From Balanoglossus misakiensis (lineage: Eukaryota; Hemichordata): DNA of 64,000 nt. The stretch spans positions 10,416,001 through 10,480,000 of the forward strand of contig CM082591.2 of assembly GCA_040954595.2 (NCBI GenBank). The letters run 5' to 3'. Made by a program: the position numbers and the translations under genes. Under the pieces are notes generated by a model. The model did no database searches. It worked only from the letters and a program-made list of their open reading frames with translations, and was not told the DNA's origin. Position 1 is the stretch's first letter; every line of letters starts with the position of its first letter. Shown here one piece after another: positions 21,517 through 33,973 of this stretch.

Positions 21517-22623
21517 GTGAGAATTTTTATTTTTGTAAATAATTTATGTAAAATATAACCCATGCCATTACAGGTATCACAATTTAAAACCCAAAAAGGG
21601 TCACGAGAATTCATGAATGTGAATTATTCAGTATTCTTAACGTGAGAATATCGGAGAATATCGATTTTACATAGTACATTTATTCCTGTGTCTACTAGCT
21701 GTAGATTGGTCGCGATCGTCCCACATGCATGCACGGTACCTACGCGATCGCGAACGTGAAAGCGGTCACGGGGGTGCGGCCCAAGCCGGGGCTGGCCGAC
21801 ATCTGCGCGCCTGTCGCTGCCGTATTTGCATCGCGTCGGTTTCCAGTCATCATCACTAGTACTTTAGAATTGTAACGATATTCGCAACATTAAAAAGTGT
21901 CATTCAGACAATCTACCTGATGGATTGATACATATTTGTAATGCAATTTATCGGACAATGATCACATTTTTCTGTCATGGCTCGGATGATGCTCCGACTC
22001 GGATGCCATTGGGGTGGGATGCCTTCGCGATTTCGTTGAATAAATTTAGTTAAAAAAAATTCGTCAACGGCTTGTTCCTATTAACATGTTGCTCCTGTCA
22101 GTAAAAAATGCCCTAACTTTGATGCATTATCACTATGTTACCTGTGACTGCGATTTGCCGTACACGAAAGGGAGACTTCATTCACGATTTCATGTGACAA
22201 AACAAATAATCAACTTTTTAGGGGTTTTCAAATTGTAGTTTTGTCTCCACAGTTGAAAAATCCCCACGTCTTGACTTTGATGACTTTTGTAGCCTGAACA
22301 GCTGCGGCTCAGGCTCAGAGTAGTAGCGGCACTGGTACTTCGATGTAATTCTCCGAACTCGGTGCGGAACAGCAGCTCGATCCACCAGCCTGTTTCACAG
22401 GAAAAATCCTCAGGCTGACAGATATAGGCGTACGTCTCGTACTCTCATATCTCACCCAATTTTAGGATGGTCCTTACTTTTAAGATACATATTTGAAAGG
22501 ATTTTGAGCATACCGAACATCATAATATGATTATAGAATCGTTGGTGATCGACTTATTAGCTAAATTAGCTTCCATACACAATACATGTAGTTTAGAAAT
22601 GCCCCTTCAATAAGAAGGTGTTG
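21517..22623. other. No gene recognised
   Basis: Mixed sequence with a GC-rich patch at 21700-21850 containing CGCGATCGCG-type palindromes and no ORF with protein character. The end grades into the CTTATTCC satellite. Confidence 0.5.
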
Positions 22624-23175
22624 GAAGTTTGTTACTTATTCCTTATTCCTTATTCGAATGTGAAGTTTGTGACTTATTCCTTATTCCTTATTCCTTATTC
22701 GAATGTGAAGTTTGTTACTTATTCCTCATTCCTTATTCAAAGCTGAAGTCTGTGACTTATTCCTTATTCAAAGCTGAAGTCTGTGACTTATTCCTTATTC
22801 AAAGCTGAAGTCTGTGACTTATTCCTTATTCGAAAACTGAAGTCTGTGACTTATTCCTTATTCGAAAACTGAAGTCTGTGACTTTTCCTTATTCAAAGCT
22901 GAAGTCTGTGACTTATTCCTTATTCGAAAACTGAAGTCTGTGACTTATTCCTTATTCAAAGCTGAAGTTTGTGACTTATTCCTTATACGAAAACTGAAGT
23001 CTGTGACTTATTCCTTATTCAAAGCTGAAGTCTGTGACTTATTCCTTATTCGAAAACTGAAGTCTGTGACTTATTCCTTCTTCAAAACTGAAGTCTGTGA
23101 CTTATTCCTTATTCGAAAACTGAGTCTGTGTCTTATTCGTTATTCAAAGCTGAAGTTTGTGTCATCGGTTTTCAA
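22624..23175 (+). repeat. TTATTCCTTATTC satellite array, forward
   Basis: Units of about 33 bp built from TTATTCCTTATTC and AAACTGAAGTCTGTGAC, some truncated. The reverse complement forms the larger array at 24075-26525. ORFs across it are a by-product of the repeat. Confidence 0.95.
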
Positions 23176-23467
23176 AATCAGGCCGACCCCCCCCCCCTTC
23201 ACCCAGCACCAAAAATATGATGACCCCCCCCCCCCACGCCGAAAACATTCGCCGTCCTCACACCTCAATTATAAATTTCTTAAAAGTAATTGAAGTATAT
23301 AATAGTATATCGTTGCAATAAAGAAATCTATGAACAAATTAAAATGACAAGTCAATACAATAGTTGCTAGAATTGGTAAAACAAGAAAAGTGGCGGGGGT
23401 GAGCGTGAGAAAGCAAGAGGGGTGTCCCCCTCCAACATTAGAAAATTTTGTAAAATACTGTGCTCAA

Positions 23468-23862
23468 AGTTGCATTTTAATGAACTCAAAAGCAAATTAA
23501 CTTAATGTTAGGCAGGACAAATTTAAATTTTGGCACTCCACTCAAAGTAAGCATCGGGGGTGGGGTGGCAAGAAGTCTTCCCTGGTACACTAGACAAACA
23601 AGCAAAAAATTAAATGTGGCGAAGAATGGAGGGGGTGGGCTCGGGAGGGGGTGTCCCCCTCCCACATGAGAAAATTTTGTAAAATAAAGGGCGCGAAACT
23701 GCAATTTTGTGGACTCAAAAGTAAAAGTTCGGTGGCAAAAGTATGTGACCCCCCCTAAACGTTTAAAAAAAACAGATGCCCCCCCCCTTTTGGACTTCAA
23801 AATTTAAGTGACCCCCCCTCCCTGGATTTTGCCGCCCGCCCCCTCCCCCCGGCCGTAAAAAC
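23468..23862 (+). repeat. Dispersed repeat with poly-C runs
   Basis: Second copy of the repeat at 12293-12796, with the same block order and C homopolymers. Here it lies between the two inverted satellite arrays. Confidence 0.85.
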
Positions 23863-24074
23863 TGACCGGTCCCTTAAGTCATAAAAGGAACACGTCATCT
23901 TAATATTTCTTAAACAAAACATGAACTTAGCGCGCGTGATAGAGTTCTGACATGTATCAATTACACAAGCTTGTTTACTCTGGGTCAAGTACCTATGTCA
24001 ATACAAGTGAATGACATCTTACGTAATCATAGAAAGGATCTTATGAGCGTTCAAACTCAGTCGTGACAACAGAC

Positions 24075-26525
24075 TTCAGATTTCGAATAAGGAATAAGCT
24101 TTGAATAAGGAATAAGTCACAGACTTCAGAATCCGAATAAGGAATAAGCTTTGAATAAGGAATAAGTCACAGACTTCAGAATCCGAATAAGGAAAAAGTC
24201 ACAGACTTCAGATTTCGAATAAGGAATAAGTCACAGACTTCAGATTTCGAATAAGGAATAAGCTTTGAATAAGGAATAAGTCACAGACTTCAGATTTCGA
24301 ATAAGGAATAAGCTTTGAATAAGGATTAAGTCACAGACTTCAGTATCCGAATAAGGAAAAAGTCACAGACTTCAGATTTCGAATAAGGAATAAGTCACAG
24401 ACTTCAGATTTCGAATAAGGAATAAGCTTTGAATAAGGAATAAGTCACAGACTTCAGATTTCGAATAAGGAATAAGCTTTGAATAAGGATTAAGTCACAG
24501 ACTTCAGATTTCGAATAAGGAATACGCTTTGAATAAGGAATAAGTCACAGACTTCAGATTTCGAATAAGGAATAAGCTTTGAATAAGGAATAAATCACAG
24601 ACTTCAGAATCCGAATAAGGAAAAAGTCACAGACTTCTGATTTCGAATAAGGAATAAGTCACAGACTTCAGATTTCGAATAAGGAATAAGCTTTGAATAA
24701 GGAATAAGTCACAGACTTCAGAATCCGAATAAGGAATAAGCTTTGAATAAGGAATAAGTCACAGACTTCAGAATCCGAATAAGGAAAAAGTCACAGACTT
24801 CAGATTTCGAATAAGGAATAAGTCACAGACTTCAGATTTCGAATAAGGAATAAGCTTTGAATAAGGAATAAGTCACAGACTTCAGATTTCGAATAAGGAA
24901 TAAGCTTTGAATAAGGATTAAGTCACAGACTTCAGTATCCGAATAAGGAAAAAGTCACAGACTTCAGATTTCGAATAAGGAATAAGTCACAGACTTCAGA
25001 TTTCGAATAAGGAATAAGCTTTGAATAAGGAATAAGTCACAGACTTCAGATTTCGAATAAGGAATAAGCTTTGAATAAGGATTAAGTCACAGACTTCAGA
25101 TTTCGAATAAGGAATACGCTTTGAATAAGGAATAAGTCACAGACTTCAGATTTCGAATAAGGAATAAGCTTTGAATAAGGAATAAATCACAGACTTCAGA
25201 ATCCGAATAAGGAAAAAGTCACAGACTTCTGATTTCGAATAAGGAATAAGTCACAGACTTCAGATTTCGAATAAGGAATAAGCTTTGAATAAGGAATAAG
25301 TCACAGACTTCAGATTTCTAATAAGGAATAAGCTTTGAATAAGGAATAAGTCACAGACTTCAGAATCCGAATAAGGAAAAAGTCACAGACTTCAGATTTC
25401 GAATAAGGAATAAGTCACAGACTTCAGATTTCGAATAAGGAATAAGCTTTGAATAAGGAATAAGTCACAGACTTCAGATTTCGAATAAGGAATAAGCTTT
25501 GAATAAGGATTAAGTCACAGACTTCAGTATCCGAATAAGGAAAAAGTCACAGACTTCAGATTTCGAATAAGGAATAAGTCACAGACTTCAGATTTCGAAT
25601 AAGGAATAAGCTTTGAATAAGGAATAAGTCACAGACTTCAGATTTCGAATAAGGAATAAGCTTTGAATAAGGATTAAGTCACAGACTTCAGATTTCGAAT
25701 AAGGAATACGCTTTGAATAAGGAATAAGTCACAGACTTCAGATTTCGAATAAGGAATAAGCTTTGAATAAGGAATAAATCACAGACTTCAGAATCCGAAT
25801 AAGGAAAAAGTCACAGACTTCTGATTTCGAATAAGGAATAAGTCACAGACTTCAGATTTCGAATAAGGAATAAGCTTTGAATAAGGAATAAGTCACAGAC
25901 TTCAGATTTCTAATAAGGAATAAGCTTTGAATAAGGAATAAGTCACAGACTTCAGTATCCGAATAAGGAAAAAGTCACAGACTTCAGATTTCGAATAAGG
26001 AATAAGTCACAGACTTCAGATTTCGAATAAGGAATAAGCTTTGAATAAGGAATAAGTCACAGACTTCAGATTTCGAATAAGGAATAAGCTTTGAATAAGG
26101 ATTAAGTCACAGACTTCAGATTTCGAATAAGGAATAAGCTTTGAATAAGGAATAAGTCACAGACTTCAGATTTGGAATAAGGAATAAGCTTTGAATAAGG
26201 AATAAATCACAGACTTCAGAATCCGAATAAGGAAAAAGTCACATACTTCTGATTTCGAATAAGGAATAAGTCACAGACTTCAGAATCCGAATAAGGAAAA
26301 AGTCACAGACTTCAGATTTCGAATAAGGAATAAGCTTTGAATAAGGAATAAGTCACAGACTTCAGATTTTGAATAAGGAATAAGGAATAAGTAACAAACT
26401 TCACATTCGAATAAGGAATAAGGAATAAGTAACAAACTTCACATTCGAATAAGGAATAAGGAATAAGGAATAAGTAACAAACTTCACATTCGAATAAGGA
26501 ATAAGGAATAAGTAACAAACTTCAC
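24075..26525 (-). repeat. TTATTCCTTATTC satellite array, reverse, with higher-order units
   Basis: Reverse orientation of the array at 22624-23175. Units alternate GAATAAGGAATAAGCTTT, GAATAAGGAATAAGTCACAG and ACTTCAGATTTC. A higher-order period of 592 bp is visible: the variant ATTAAGTCACAGACTTCAGT starts at 24325, 24917 and 25509. The last ~150 bp switch to a simpler GAATAAGGAATAAGTAACAA unit. Confidence 0.95.
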
Positions 26526-27939
26526 GCACCCTCAATAAGACACAATTCCGCACCTAACTCTCGCAGATTCCGACCCTTTTTGACTTTGCGCAAGTCGCGT
26601 CGCACAACGTTACCGGTCGCAGTGACCTATTTTCGGCACACTGATATCATAGCAATATGAAGAGATGAATAGGACTACTTCTTGAAATATTCTATTTTGG
26701 GCAAAAGACTGGATATCTCCAAAAAATCACCCAACTTGAAGGAATGGTTGAAGTCAACACTTTGATATGATGGCCCGATGCGGAAATTTCTGACACCATT
26801 TTACACTCTATGAAACTCATCATGAATATTTTCTGTCTCGATCGTTCCACGTCTTTCTACAGCTCTCGTTGATGTGAATAGTTGTTCAGAATCAGAACCC
26901 GTTTTTTTTCTCGCCAGGCTCCCTGGCGACTGAAAAAAACACCTTGAGTGTGGATTCTGGTGCAGTGTGAATATAAGGCCTAAGTTCAAGCGGTTACGTC
27001 CATGGTTCAAGGGAGGCCAACATTAATAAGTTTTTTCCTTGATGTACTTAATTCTTAGTATGGGGACATGATTGTGTGTGACACCAGGAATCTCAGGTCG
27101 AATCTCTGACAAAGTTCGTTCGTTGTCTTTGAAAGTAACGACTCGATTGTGTACTTGGTTGAAATTTCGAAGCATCTTTGTTGTAGGCCTAGTTCCGGCA
27201 GGGATCGTTTATTTCTAAAAGTCACATTTGAATTTGTGTAAAGATCATTGCAATCGTTTTGTGGTCTGATTTGTTATATTTTCGTCTAACAAGACTTAGT
27301 GAAATTAGTCTTTGAAAGGACGCTTTCAAGGCTGGCCTTAATTTCCACTGTGACAGCTTGGCTTGCATTATAATGAAGCCGTTCACGCTTTTTTATCTTC
27401 CATCTCCACATTCACTTACTGGTTTACATAACAAAACAAAAAAAACAGATTTGAATGAGAAACTTCTTGCTAATCAAAAGTTAATACAATTTTTTTTTTC
27501 ATTTTTGTGCATGTTTCAGAGCGGTTTTGACAGTTTTTTTTTAAAGGGGGCGTGGCATGTTCATCTGTAATCCGAGCCAAGTAATCAGCATCAGCTTCTG
27601 GTCATACTTTATGGAAAGTTTGTTATTTTTAGTTATTTTACAGTTGTTGTAATTGTGTCACGAAAATTCTACTTGAACGTATTCAGAAACGAATTTGTCA
27701 AACACATAGCAACAGCACCTAATACCATTGAATAATGGCAACACCCGCTATTGTTGGATCCTCAAAAATCTTCTGGAACGGCTCGACGATAATAATAATA
27801 CTTTTCAGAACAGAAGACGGCTATTAGAACCGAAACCTGACCTTGCAATGAGAGTTTGTCGGGAAAAAAATGTTTGGAGGAACAGAGTGTCTCGGTAGAT
27901 GTCTACATTACAATGCTATGGGTCTTCAGGTACTTCCCC
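26526..27939. other. No gene recognised
   Basis: Unique AT-rich sequence between the satellite and the putative promoter at ~27950. Short ORFs have no protein character. The left end of the multi-gene element probably lies in or before this stretch, but I could not find an inverted repeat matching its right side. Confidence 0.5.
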
Positions 27940-27946
27940 CCAGTCG

Positions 27947-27979
27947 TCCCACAATGCAACGCGGTTTTCAAGATGGCGG
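27947..27979 (+). promoter_or_regulatory. Putative TATA-less promoter (ZNF143-like, YY1-like)
   Basis: TCCCACAATGCAAC (27947-27960) resembles a ZNF143/SBF site, and AAGATGGCGG (27970-27979) is the classic YY1 site that overlaps start codons of TATA-less genes. It lies upstream of the spliced gene whose second exon starts at 35731. A candidate first coding exon follows near 28055 (ATGATGAAATTCGGTG), but no strong donor of the right phase was found. Confidence 0.35.
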
Positions 27980-28211
27980 TTAATACAGCTTTGCCCTATA
28001 TGGACACGTTGCAAATTTATATAGTCGATGTGGTATTGTGGTGTGAAACAGCATGATGAAATTCGGTGTAATCCGCTGGAAGTCCGCGCACGATGATGAC
28101 GAGTACAAAATTTGTTCATTCATTACATCTACATTTGTAATTATCATGACTGCAGTGTGTTTATGGAATTTGTCCTAGCTTTAATAAAATTGTTTTAATC
28201 TTTTTCATATA

Positions 28212-28238
28212 CACTCGCCCCGATCGCCAAATATGGAA
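28212..28238 (+). repeat. Left terminal inverted repeat
   Basis: 27 bases identical to the reverse complement of 35698-35724. A further ATGAATATTCA-type motif lies at a similar distance inside each end. Confidence 0.9.
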
Positions 28239-28280
28239 TAATGAGATCGTGAATATTCATATTAAGTTTCGCAGTATTAG

Positions 28281-28370
28281 CCAATCAGTACATCTGAATT
28301 TTGGGGTCAGGGGTTACGAAGTGGCGGTACTTCTATGCATGATATGTACGTAGAACGCGACCCAGCCAAT
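28281..28370 (+). promoter_or_regulatory. CCAAT boxes upstream of HIRAN gene
   Basis: AGCCAATCA at 28281-28285 (CCAAT core) and again at 28366-28370, 445 and 360 bp before the ATG. CCAAT boxes are common in cell-cycle promoters. The link is inferred from position. Confidence 0.35.
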
Positions 28371-28608
28371 CAAGTGACCTACGCTCTCATAAATTACATG
28401 GTCATACCAAAGTGGGCGGTCTTATGTCATCAAAGTTTTTCATTGACAACATTTCAACCCAGTTACTCGAAAAATTACTCTGAAATTCACCGATCCTTTC
28501 TTACGTAAGAACAATTTATTTTTGCGTCTTCCGAATAAAATCCTCCCTACGCTGCCCTGTAGTCCCGATCCCATGCCCAGCCGGCCCCTGCCGTGACATG
28601 ATCGGCGC

Positions 28609-28617
28609 GGCGCGAAA
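28609..28617 (-). promoter_or_regulatory. E2F-like site
   Basis: TTTCGCGCC on the minus strand, a full match to the E2F consensus, ~110 bp before the HIRAN ATG. Together with the histone-type 3' end it suggests S-phase expression. Confidence 0.5.
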
Positions 28618-28725
28618 TTACCTGTCGTCAGAAAAATCTGACACAATGATCTGCCGTCAGCTCAGTCGCTGAGTCACCAGTGTACTACACAGTCACCAGA
28701 GAACGCCAACGTACGTCAAATCAAA

Positions 28726-29124
28726 ATGCCGAAAGTTATCATTCACGGAGTGAATGCCGTGGGAATGGCTCACTACAGAGGAGATTTGACAGTCGGGGAA
28801 ATATACTATTTGCGCCGCGAGCATGACAATCCTCACGATAGAAATGCCATCGCAATAGTGGATTCGTCGGAGCCCGGGCCGCGGACCCAAATATTTGGCC
28901 ATTTGAAGCGTCGCGCCGCACGTTTAATTGCAAGAGTAATCGATGCGGGGCTTGCCTCAAATGGTGTTTATTATTTGAAGCCTAAGGCCCGCGGTTTCTT
29001 CTATTCACGACGTTGCGGTGTCGTTCAGTGGTGCAACGTAGGGTTTCTTTTGAAGAAAAGTGATGTGGATCGAGCTAGTGAAGTCCTGTTAGGCAACGGA
29101 TTTAAAGTTACGTGCTCGGACTAA
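28726..29124 (+). CDS. Stand-alone HIRAN-domain protein, 132 aa
   Basis: Intronless ORF. The whole protein is one HIRAN-type domain: a start strand with a Gly-Val-Asn turn, the diagnostic REHDNPHDRNAIAIV (about residues 30-44), then IFGHLKRRAARLIARVIDAG. HIRAN domains in HLTF/RAD5-type helicases bind DNA 3' ends at stalled forks, and single-domain forms occur in phages and bacteria. Here it is encoded inside a DNA transposon, 0.5 kb from its left end, with its own CCAAT/E2F-like promoter. The mRNA would end at a histone-type stem-loop 39 bp after the stop. Inference: an accessory protein that handles DNA ends or forks during transposition. The ATG at 28726 (TCAAAATG) is the first in frame and has A at -3. 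Confidence 0.8.
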   Translation: MPKVIIHGVNAVGMAHYRGDLTVGEIYYLRREHDNPHDRNAIAIVDSSEPGPRTQIFGHLKRRAARLIARVIDAGLASNGVYYLKPKARGFFYSRRCGVVQWCNVGFLLKKSDVDRASEVLLGNGFKVTCSD

Positions 29125-29162
29125 TCGTTTTCTTCCATTCAGTTGGAAAACACAACAAAAAC

Positions 29163-29178
29163 GGCCCTTTTAAGGGCC
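29163..29178 (+). promoter_or_regulatory. Histone-type 3' stem-loop after HIRAN gene
   Basis: GGCCCTTTTAAGGGCC with AAAAAC before and ACCAAA after is a full match to the histone mRNA stem-loop bound by SLBP: 6-bp GC-rich stem, 4-nt loop of the UUUM type, A-rich 5' flank and ACCA 3' flank. It is 39 bp beyond the HIRAN stop codon, within the normal histone distance. Confidence 0.85.
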
Positions 29179-29188
29179 ACCAAATCCT

Positions 29189-29200
29189 CCAGAAAGAGAT
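29189..29200 (+). promoter_or_regulatory. Histone downstream element after HIRAN stem-loop
   Basis: CCAGAAAGAGAT, 11 bases after the stem-loop, matches the purine-rich HDE (AGAAAGA core) that pairs with U7 snRNA. Position and sequence resemble the H2B copy at 13936. Confidence 0.75.
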
Positions 29201-30296
29201 ATGCCGTTAGGCGTTACACGAGAATCTATTATAATGATTATATTCTTGTCACACGGTCACTCTGTGTGGAGTGACCTGGTTGTCAATGTCATTGTCGTAT
29301 GTTTTGATTGTTTTGTAGATTGCACATAAGGTCGTTGACCTTTGTACCATGCACTCCAGCGTATCAGTTTGAGCACACGAGCAGTTCCTATATTTTTGGT
29401 TGCAAATACAATTTATCTCACAGTATATTAATTTTAAGGAGCCAATTGTAGAAATCACACTTGTAATATTTCACATATTACATATGATCACCCATTTGTT
29501 TTAAATTGTCATTTAATTGCTAAGTCATTATCATGTTACACATTTCATGTTATTCTCATTCAGTTCTCCAGTGTCACTCACATCTGTTATCAGTCTCACA
29601 CACAATTAATCCATATGAATGCAAGTGTCAACCATGTGTCTTGTCTATTCTGTCAAGTCCACAGTCCTCACCATTGTATTGTACATGTCACAGTGTCATT
29701 GTTACTACCCCAGTCACATACACCATTTTGTTTGTCCATTTGTAATTTATTGAAGAACAATAATTCAGCCAAAAATTATTTCTAATTAATCATGTTTCAC
29801 ACAATATCATTAACAATGTGTTCAATTAAGCTGTATATATTTATAACACTGAGAAGTCTAATGTCATCTTTGTATGGAACTCAATGTTTAATATTAAATA
29901 AATATGTATTTCTACATTACACTTGTATATATTATCTATTACATTATATATTGGAAATTTCATATTTACACATGACACACATATTTACAATATTTCTGTT
30001 AAACTGGATTTTGATAATTAAAGGAAATGTAATATTTATGTTTATATATAAATTATTAATATATTAGTATTGTAAATATTACAATATTTCTAACACTAGA
30101 TTGAATGTTATTTTCCAAGCTTGAACAGGATTATTATGTATGATATTCATATTTGTCTTTAACCCCTGGGATGTTTAGATTTGTCTATCATGGAATGTGT
30201 GCAGAGCTGACTTTTCTACACTGATAGGGTGTGTAAAATGCCAAAGAACTTATCCAACACTGCAACAGTGGATGATTCTGTAATGTTGTGAAGATT
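29201..30296. other. AT-rich interval between HIRAN and transposase genes
   Basis: Very T/A-rich, with weak ORFs on the plus strand that are hydrophobic only because of composition. It probably serves as the 3' flank of both convergent genes. No gene called. Confidence 0.5.
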
Positions 30297-33200
30297 CTAT
30301 TCTATTGTAGCAATGTACTCCCTTACATCACTTAAAAGTTTAAGTAACCCATCTTTCTTATGTTCTTTTCTTAACTTGATGACAAACTTTTCTTTGTCAA
30401 AATTGCTTGGTACAACAGACAAAAGAGTGTTGATTTCATTTGTAATTTGCAGTTTTGTTTTGTTCTGATCTAATTCAAAGTATTCCCTTTCTGTTGGTGT
30501 TACGAAGACTGGTAGAGGGGTTGGTCTTTTTGATGGGTATATTCCTGGCAAGAGGTATTCAGTTATCAAATCATGTTGGCGCTGCTTTGCTATGATTGGC
30601 AAACTTAACAGTTCAAAATCTAATGGTTTGCCACAAACAGACAACAGCTTTCTGCCAAAAGTGGGCTTACAATAACTATTGCGGCGGAGTAGGATACGAA
30701 ATTCTGTCAGTTCATTTTTGTATGTTGGGTATGTTCTTTGGCGTTTTTCAACATGGGGAAGTGACAGTGTAGTTGTGACAGCATTCCTCAAAGCCACCAA
30801 TGTGTCATAATTGGCTATAACCCGTTCCCAAGTTTTATAGTTTGGTTCTCCTCCAATCCATTTTTAACTTCTTTGTTATATTCTTCAAGGACAAAATCTG
30901 TTCCTTGATGAGCTGTCACAGTGGGTGAACCAGACCTTGATATGCTTTCATACCTCTGAAGAATCTGATTAAGGTCATAAGGGTATCTAATCCTGTCAAA
31001 TTCATCCCAACATTCGATGACCTGATATTTAGGGTGGTTTCTAGTAAACCATACAGGCATGAATAACCTCCTGCCTGTTCTGATCAAACAGCTGTTGTTA
31101 CTCCTTATACCTTTCCTGAACAATTTCAACCCTAAACAGTGAGGTATAAGTTGATTCACAATCAACTGAAAGGTGTCATCATTACTGGTGTTAGCAAATG
31201 CCCACTCCAAAAACCTTTGAAATGATATTGACTCAGTATTATCAGTATCTTTGACATAGTTATACACAAGTTCATCAATTATACCATCACAGAATTTAAG
31301 GAAATTGTCAAATGCCTGATGGTGGTCCCCACAGCTTTTGAAGAACATGAGAGATTTCTCTGTCTTGTATCCTTGTGTTTTAGCAAACTCTTCATATAAC
31401 ACATCCCAATATAATTCAATCAATGCTTTGAGCATATTCATTTCCTCATGACCCAACCCAGTCCTCAGAAGTACCCAGTCAAATTCCCCTGAACTCTCAG
31501 CAATGATTTTTCTGACCAACCCTGATGGTAATCCATCACAACGAACAATTGTCCACTCCCTTTTACCGTCAGGATTATAATATTTAATCCCTGCATGTCT
31601 ACCAATTGATCTAAGTACTTCCTTAACAGCCTCAATACTACTTGGATTGACAAACACAGGAGCAATCACTTGGATTTGAGGGATATTACATCTCTCTTTT
31701 GTGTTTTTTTCAATGGTGCTGTCACTTTCAAGAGAAGGGAAACTGTTATGGAAAACAAGGCTGCGAGATGTTGATTTTGACTTCTTTTCAACCCTTGTAT
31801 TTAAGCTATCCCCTTTTTCCTGTGCCTTTCTTTCTTTTGCTATCCATGTACCACATTTTTCACATTTTTTCTTTGATTTCAGATTTCTATAATTGCATTG
31901 AGGTACAGGGCAAATTTTATACTCTTCTTGTTCTTTCCTTTTCTCCAATTCATTTTCAATGAAATTAATGTCATCTGTTTTGTTCAATCTTTCAGTTAAA
32001 TATTTATCAAATTCTCCATGGTATGCCGATATCATGTCTGTTGTAAGTTCACACAAACTCAAAGCTTCTTCATCACTAGGAACAGGAAAATTACTTGGCT
32101 TATAGTTCTCATCCTCTTGAATAGTTGAAAGGGGATCTAATTGTACACATATTGAATTAGTTAAAATCTCCAATACTTGTTTATTTTGATTACGTGACAG
32201 TCTTGTCTTCATTAATCTTTGCTCATTATCAAAACAATACTCTAACAAACCCTGTGGTGTATTACTCTCTGATTTCACTCCCATTTCTGTTAACATTGAA
32301 TAAATAGTATCATAACTCCCCCCAGGACAAATATGACCAACAATATCAATTACACTCTCACTTTGACAAATTGAATATATAACAGCTTCCACTGCACACA
32401 CAAAATCACTGATATAATTTAGGTTTCTAGCATTATAAATGGACTCAACAGCAAGAAATTTCTTAACTTTTTGTTTTTCGTTTGATTTTTTTGATACTGG
32501 CGATTTGTGGTGAGTAAATCCATTCACAGCAGCCACAACCACAGGATTTCTATTATTAACCAATTCATCTATATTTATATTAATTTGATTTTCAAGACTT
32601 CTAGATTGCTTATTTTGTTGCATCTCCACAGAATGGTCGAAAATAGCCTCACTCTCAAGCTCTGAGATCTTTTTAATTGCATCTATTCTTTTTCTTTGTG
32701 TATCAAACTTATTTAGATTGGATGTTTTGAGTTCAAGTCTTTCTTTATTTGAACTTTCTATCTCCCTCTTCAGCCTCCTTATTTCCTTATCTTGTTCTTC
32801 TATCCTCTTTATTAAGTCAGCCATTCCACTGCACATGTGTTGAGGTGGATCCTAAGCAAAACACATCAAAGTAACCTTTGGTTAGATCCAAATACAACAG
32901 ACAGACAGACAGACTAGGCCAGATTGACACACAGGCAGAGCAAGAGACGGACAGCAAACATACTGAAAAAAATAGCAACATATTACAGCTACTTATACTA
33001 TCCCATTTGATTCTAAATGTTTGCTGAAAGTATAGCTTTTTATAAGTAGAAAATGTGTGTGGGTATAGTAGGTGTGTTTATTTGCTACCGACTGAACAAG
33101 ATATCAAATATTTTTGCACAACACTTTTTACCTGCACATGAATTGCTCTAGTTTACCTGAACACACCTGAGCTATGTGAATGCGACTCACAGGCAGCAAT

Positions 33201-33973
33201 TTACTGGATAACAAAAACCTCTCACTGACTACTGGGTTTGTCCAGCCCAACTTCCTTAGCTTGGCTCAATCCAAAGGGTTACAGTCTAGCAATTGTATGT
33301 GAACTAGGTAATCATTTCAGTGTCAGCATACCTGTAGATTCTGCACTGAAGGTTCATATCCACTACCAGTAACATCAGCAGACTCTTGATGTTCCTATTA
33401 TATTGAAATAAATTCAAAAAGACATTTATACACAAATTATTTCATTTGTGAATTTAAATGGTTAGATTATTAGTTAGATTATTATGTATTCAGATATTTG
33501 TACAGATTTACAATACGTATGTATGTATGTATATATGTATGTATTTTATATGTACATCCTTTGCCATTTAATTATGTATTTCCATATATCGTCCAAGGAA
33601 ATCATTTATGCACTATCCCCACAGTCAGTGTTGGCCTGTAACAGGTGTGTGGAATGACCATGGTTGTAGTGGTGTCAACCTTGTTGGGAAGCCAGGAAAA
33701 TCAGACCATGGTTTTGTCCAACTCTAATTGTTCTCAATTGTTCTCAATGGACCTCTTTACAGGAAAATGGGGTGAAAGTGTTATGAGTTATGTACTTCAA
33801 TAGGATATATATCTAACCTGTGGCATATTAGCAATCACACATGCTCGGGAAGAGTCTGCACTGCATGTCAATTGATTGCTAGGGGATACATCCACGCTAC
33901 TGGTAGAAGGGATACTTCTGATGGACTCATCATTGTCAACACTAGTGCCACCAACTTTCTGTTTCCTTCCAAC
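30297..33973 (-). CDS. Spliced transposase-like protein, frameshifted
   Basis: Exons on the minus strand: 33973-33818 (52 codons, acceptor TTTTCCCAG, donor CAG/GTTAGA), 33394-33332 (21 codons, acceptor ATAATAG, donor CAG/GTATGC) and 32851-30297 (acceptor TTGCTTAG); all junctions are phase 0. Further 5' exons are likely. The last exon opens with a coiled coil, then a C-x4-C-x10-C-x2-C zinc ribbon (CPVPQCNY...CEKCGTW), then a conserved body with VRCDGLPSGLV, RTGLGHEEMNM, SCGDHHQAF and RNHPKYQVI. I associate this body with a widespread transposon-linked family of invertebrates, related in motif style to DUF6589. Asp in CDG and the GLGHEE block may be DDE-type catalytic positions. One A seems missing in a run near 30863, which shifts the frame and creates a stop at 30815; the conserved continuation reads on to 30297. 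Confidence 0.7.

Noticed and set aside
22940-23293. ORF of 117 aa in the satellite
   Set aside because: Repeat of the unit translation (SLFKAEVCDLFLIRKLK), ends in a poly-C tract, no protein features.
22624-26525. CRISPR-like array
   Set aside because: Eukaryotic satellite without unique spacers of constant length; no cas genes.
29533-30067. Hydrophobic ORFs as membrane proteins
   Set aside because: Extreme T/A composition gives Leu/Ile/Tyr-rich translations; no start context or conservation signal.
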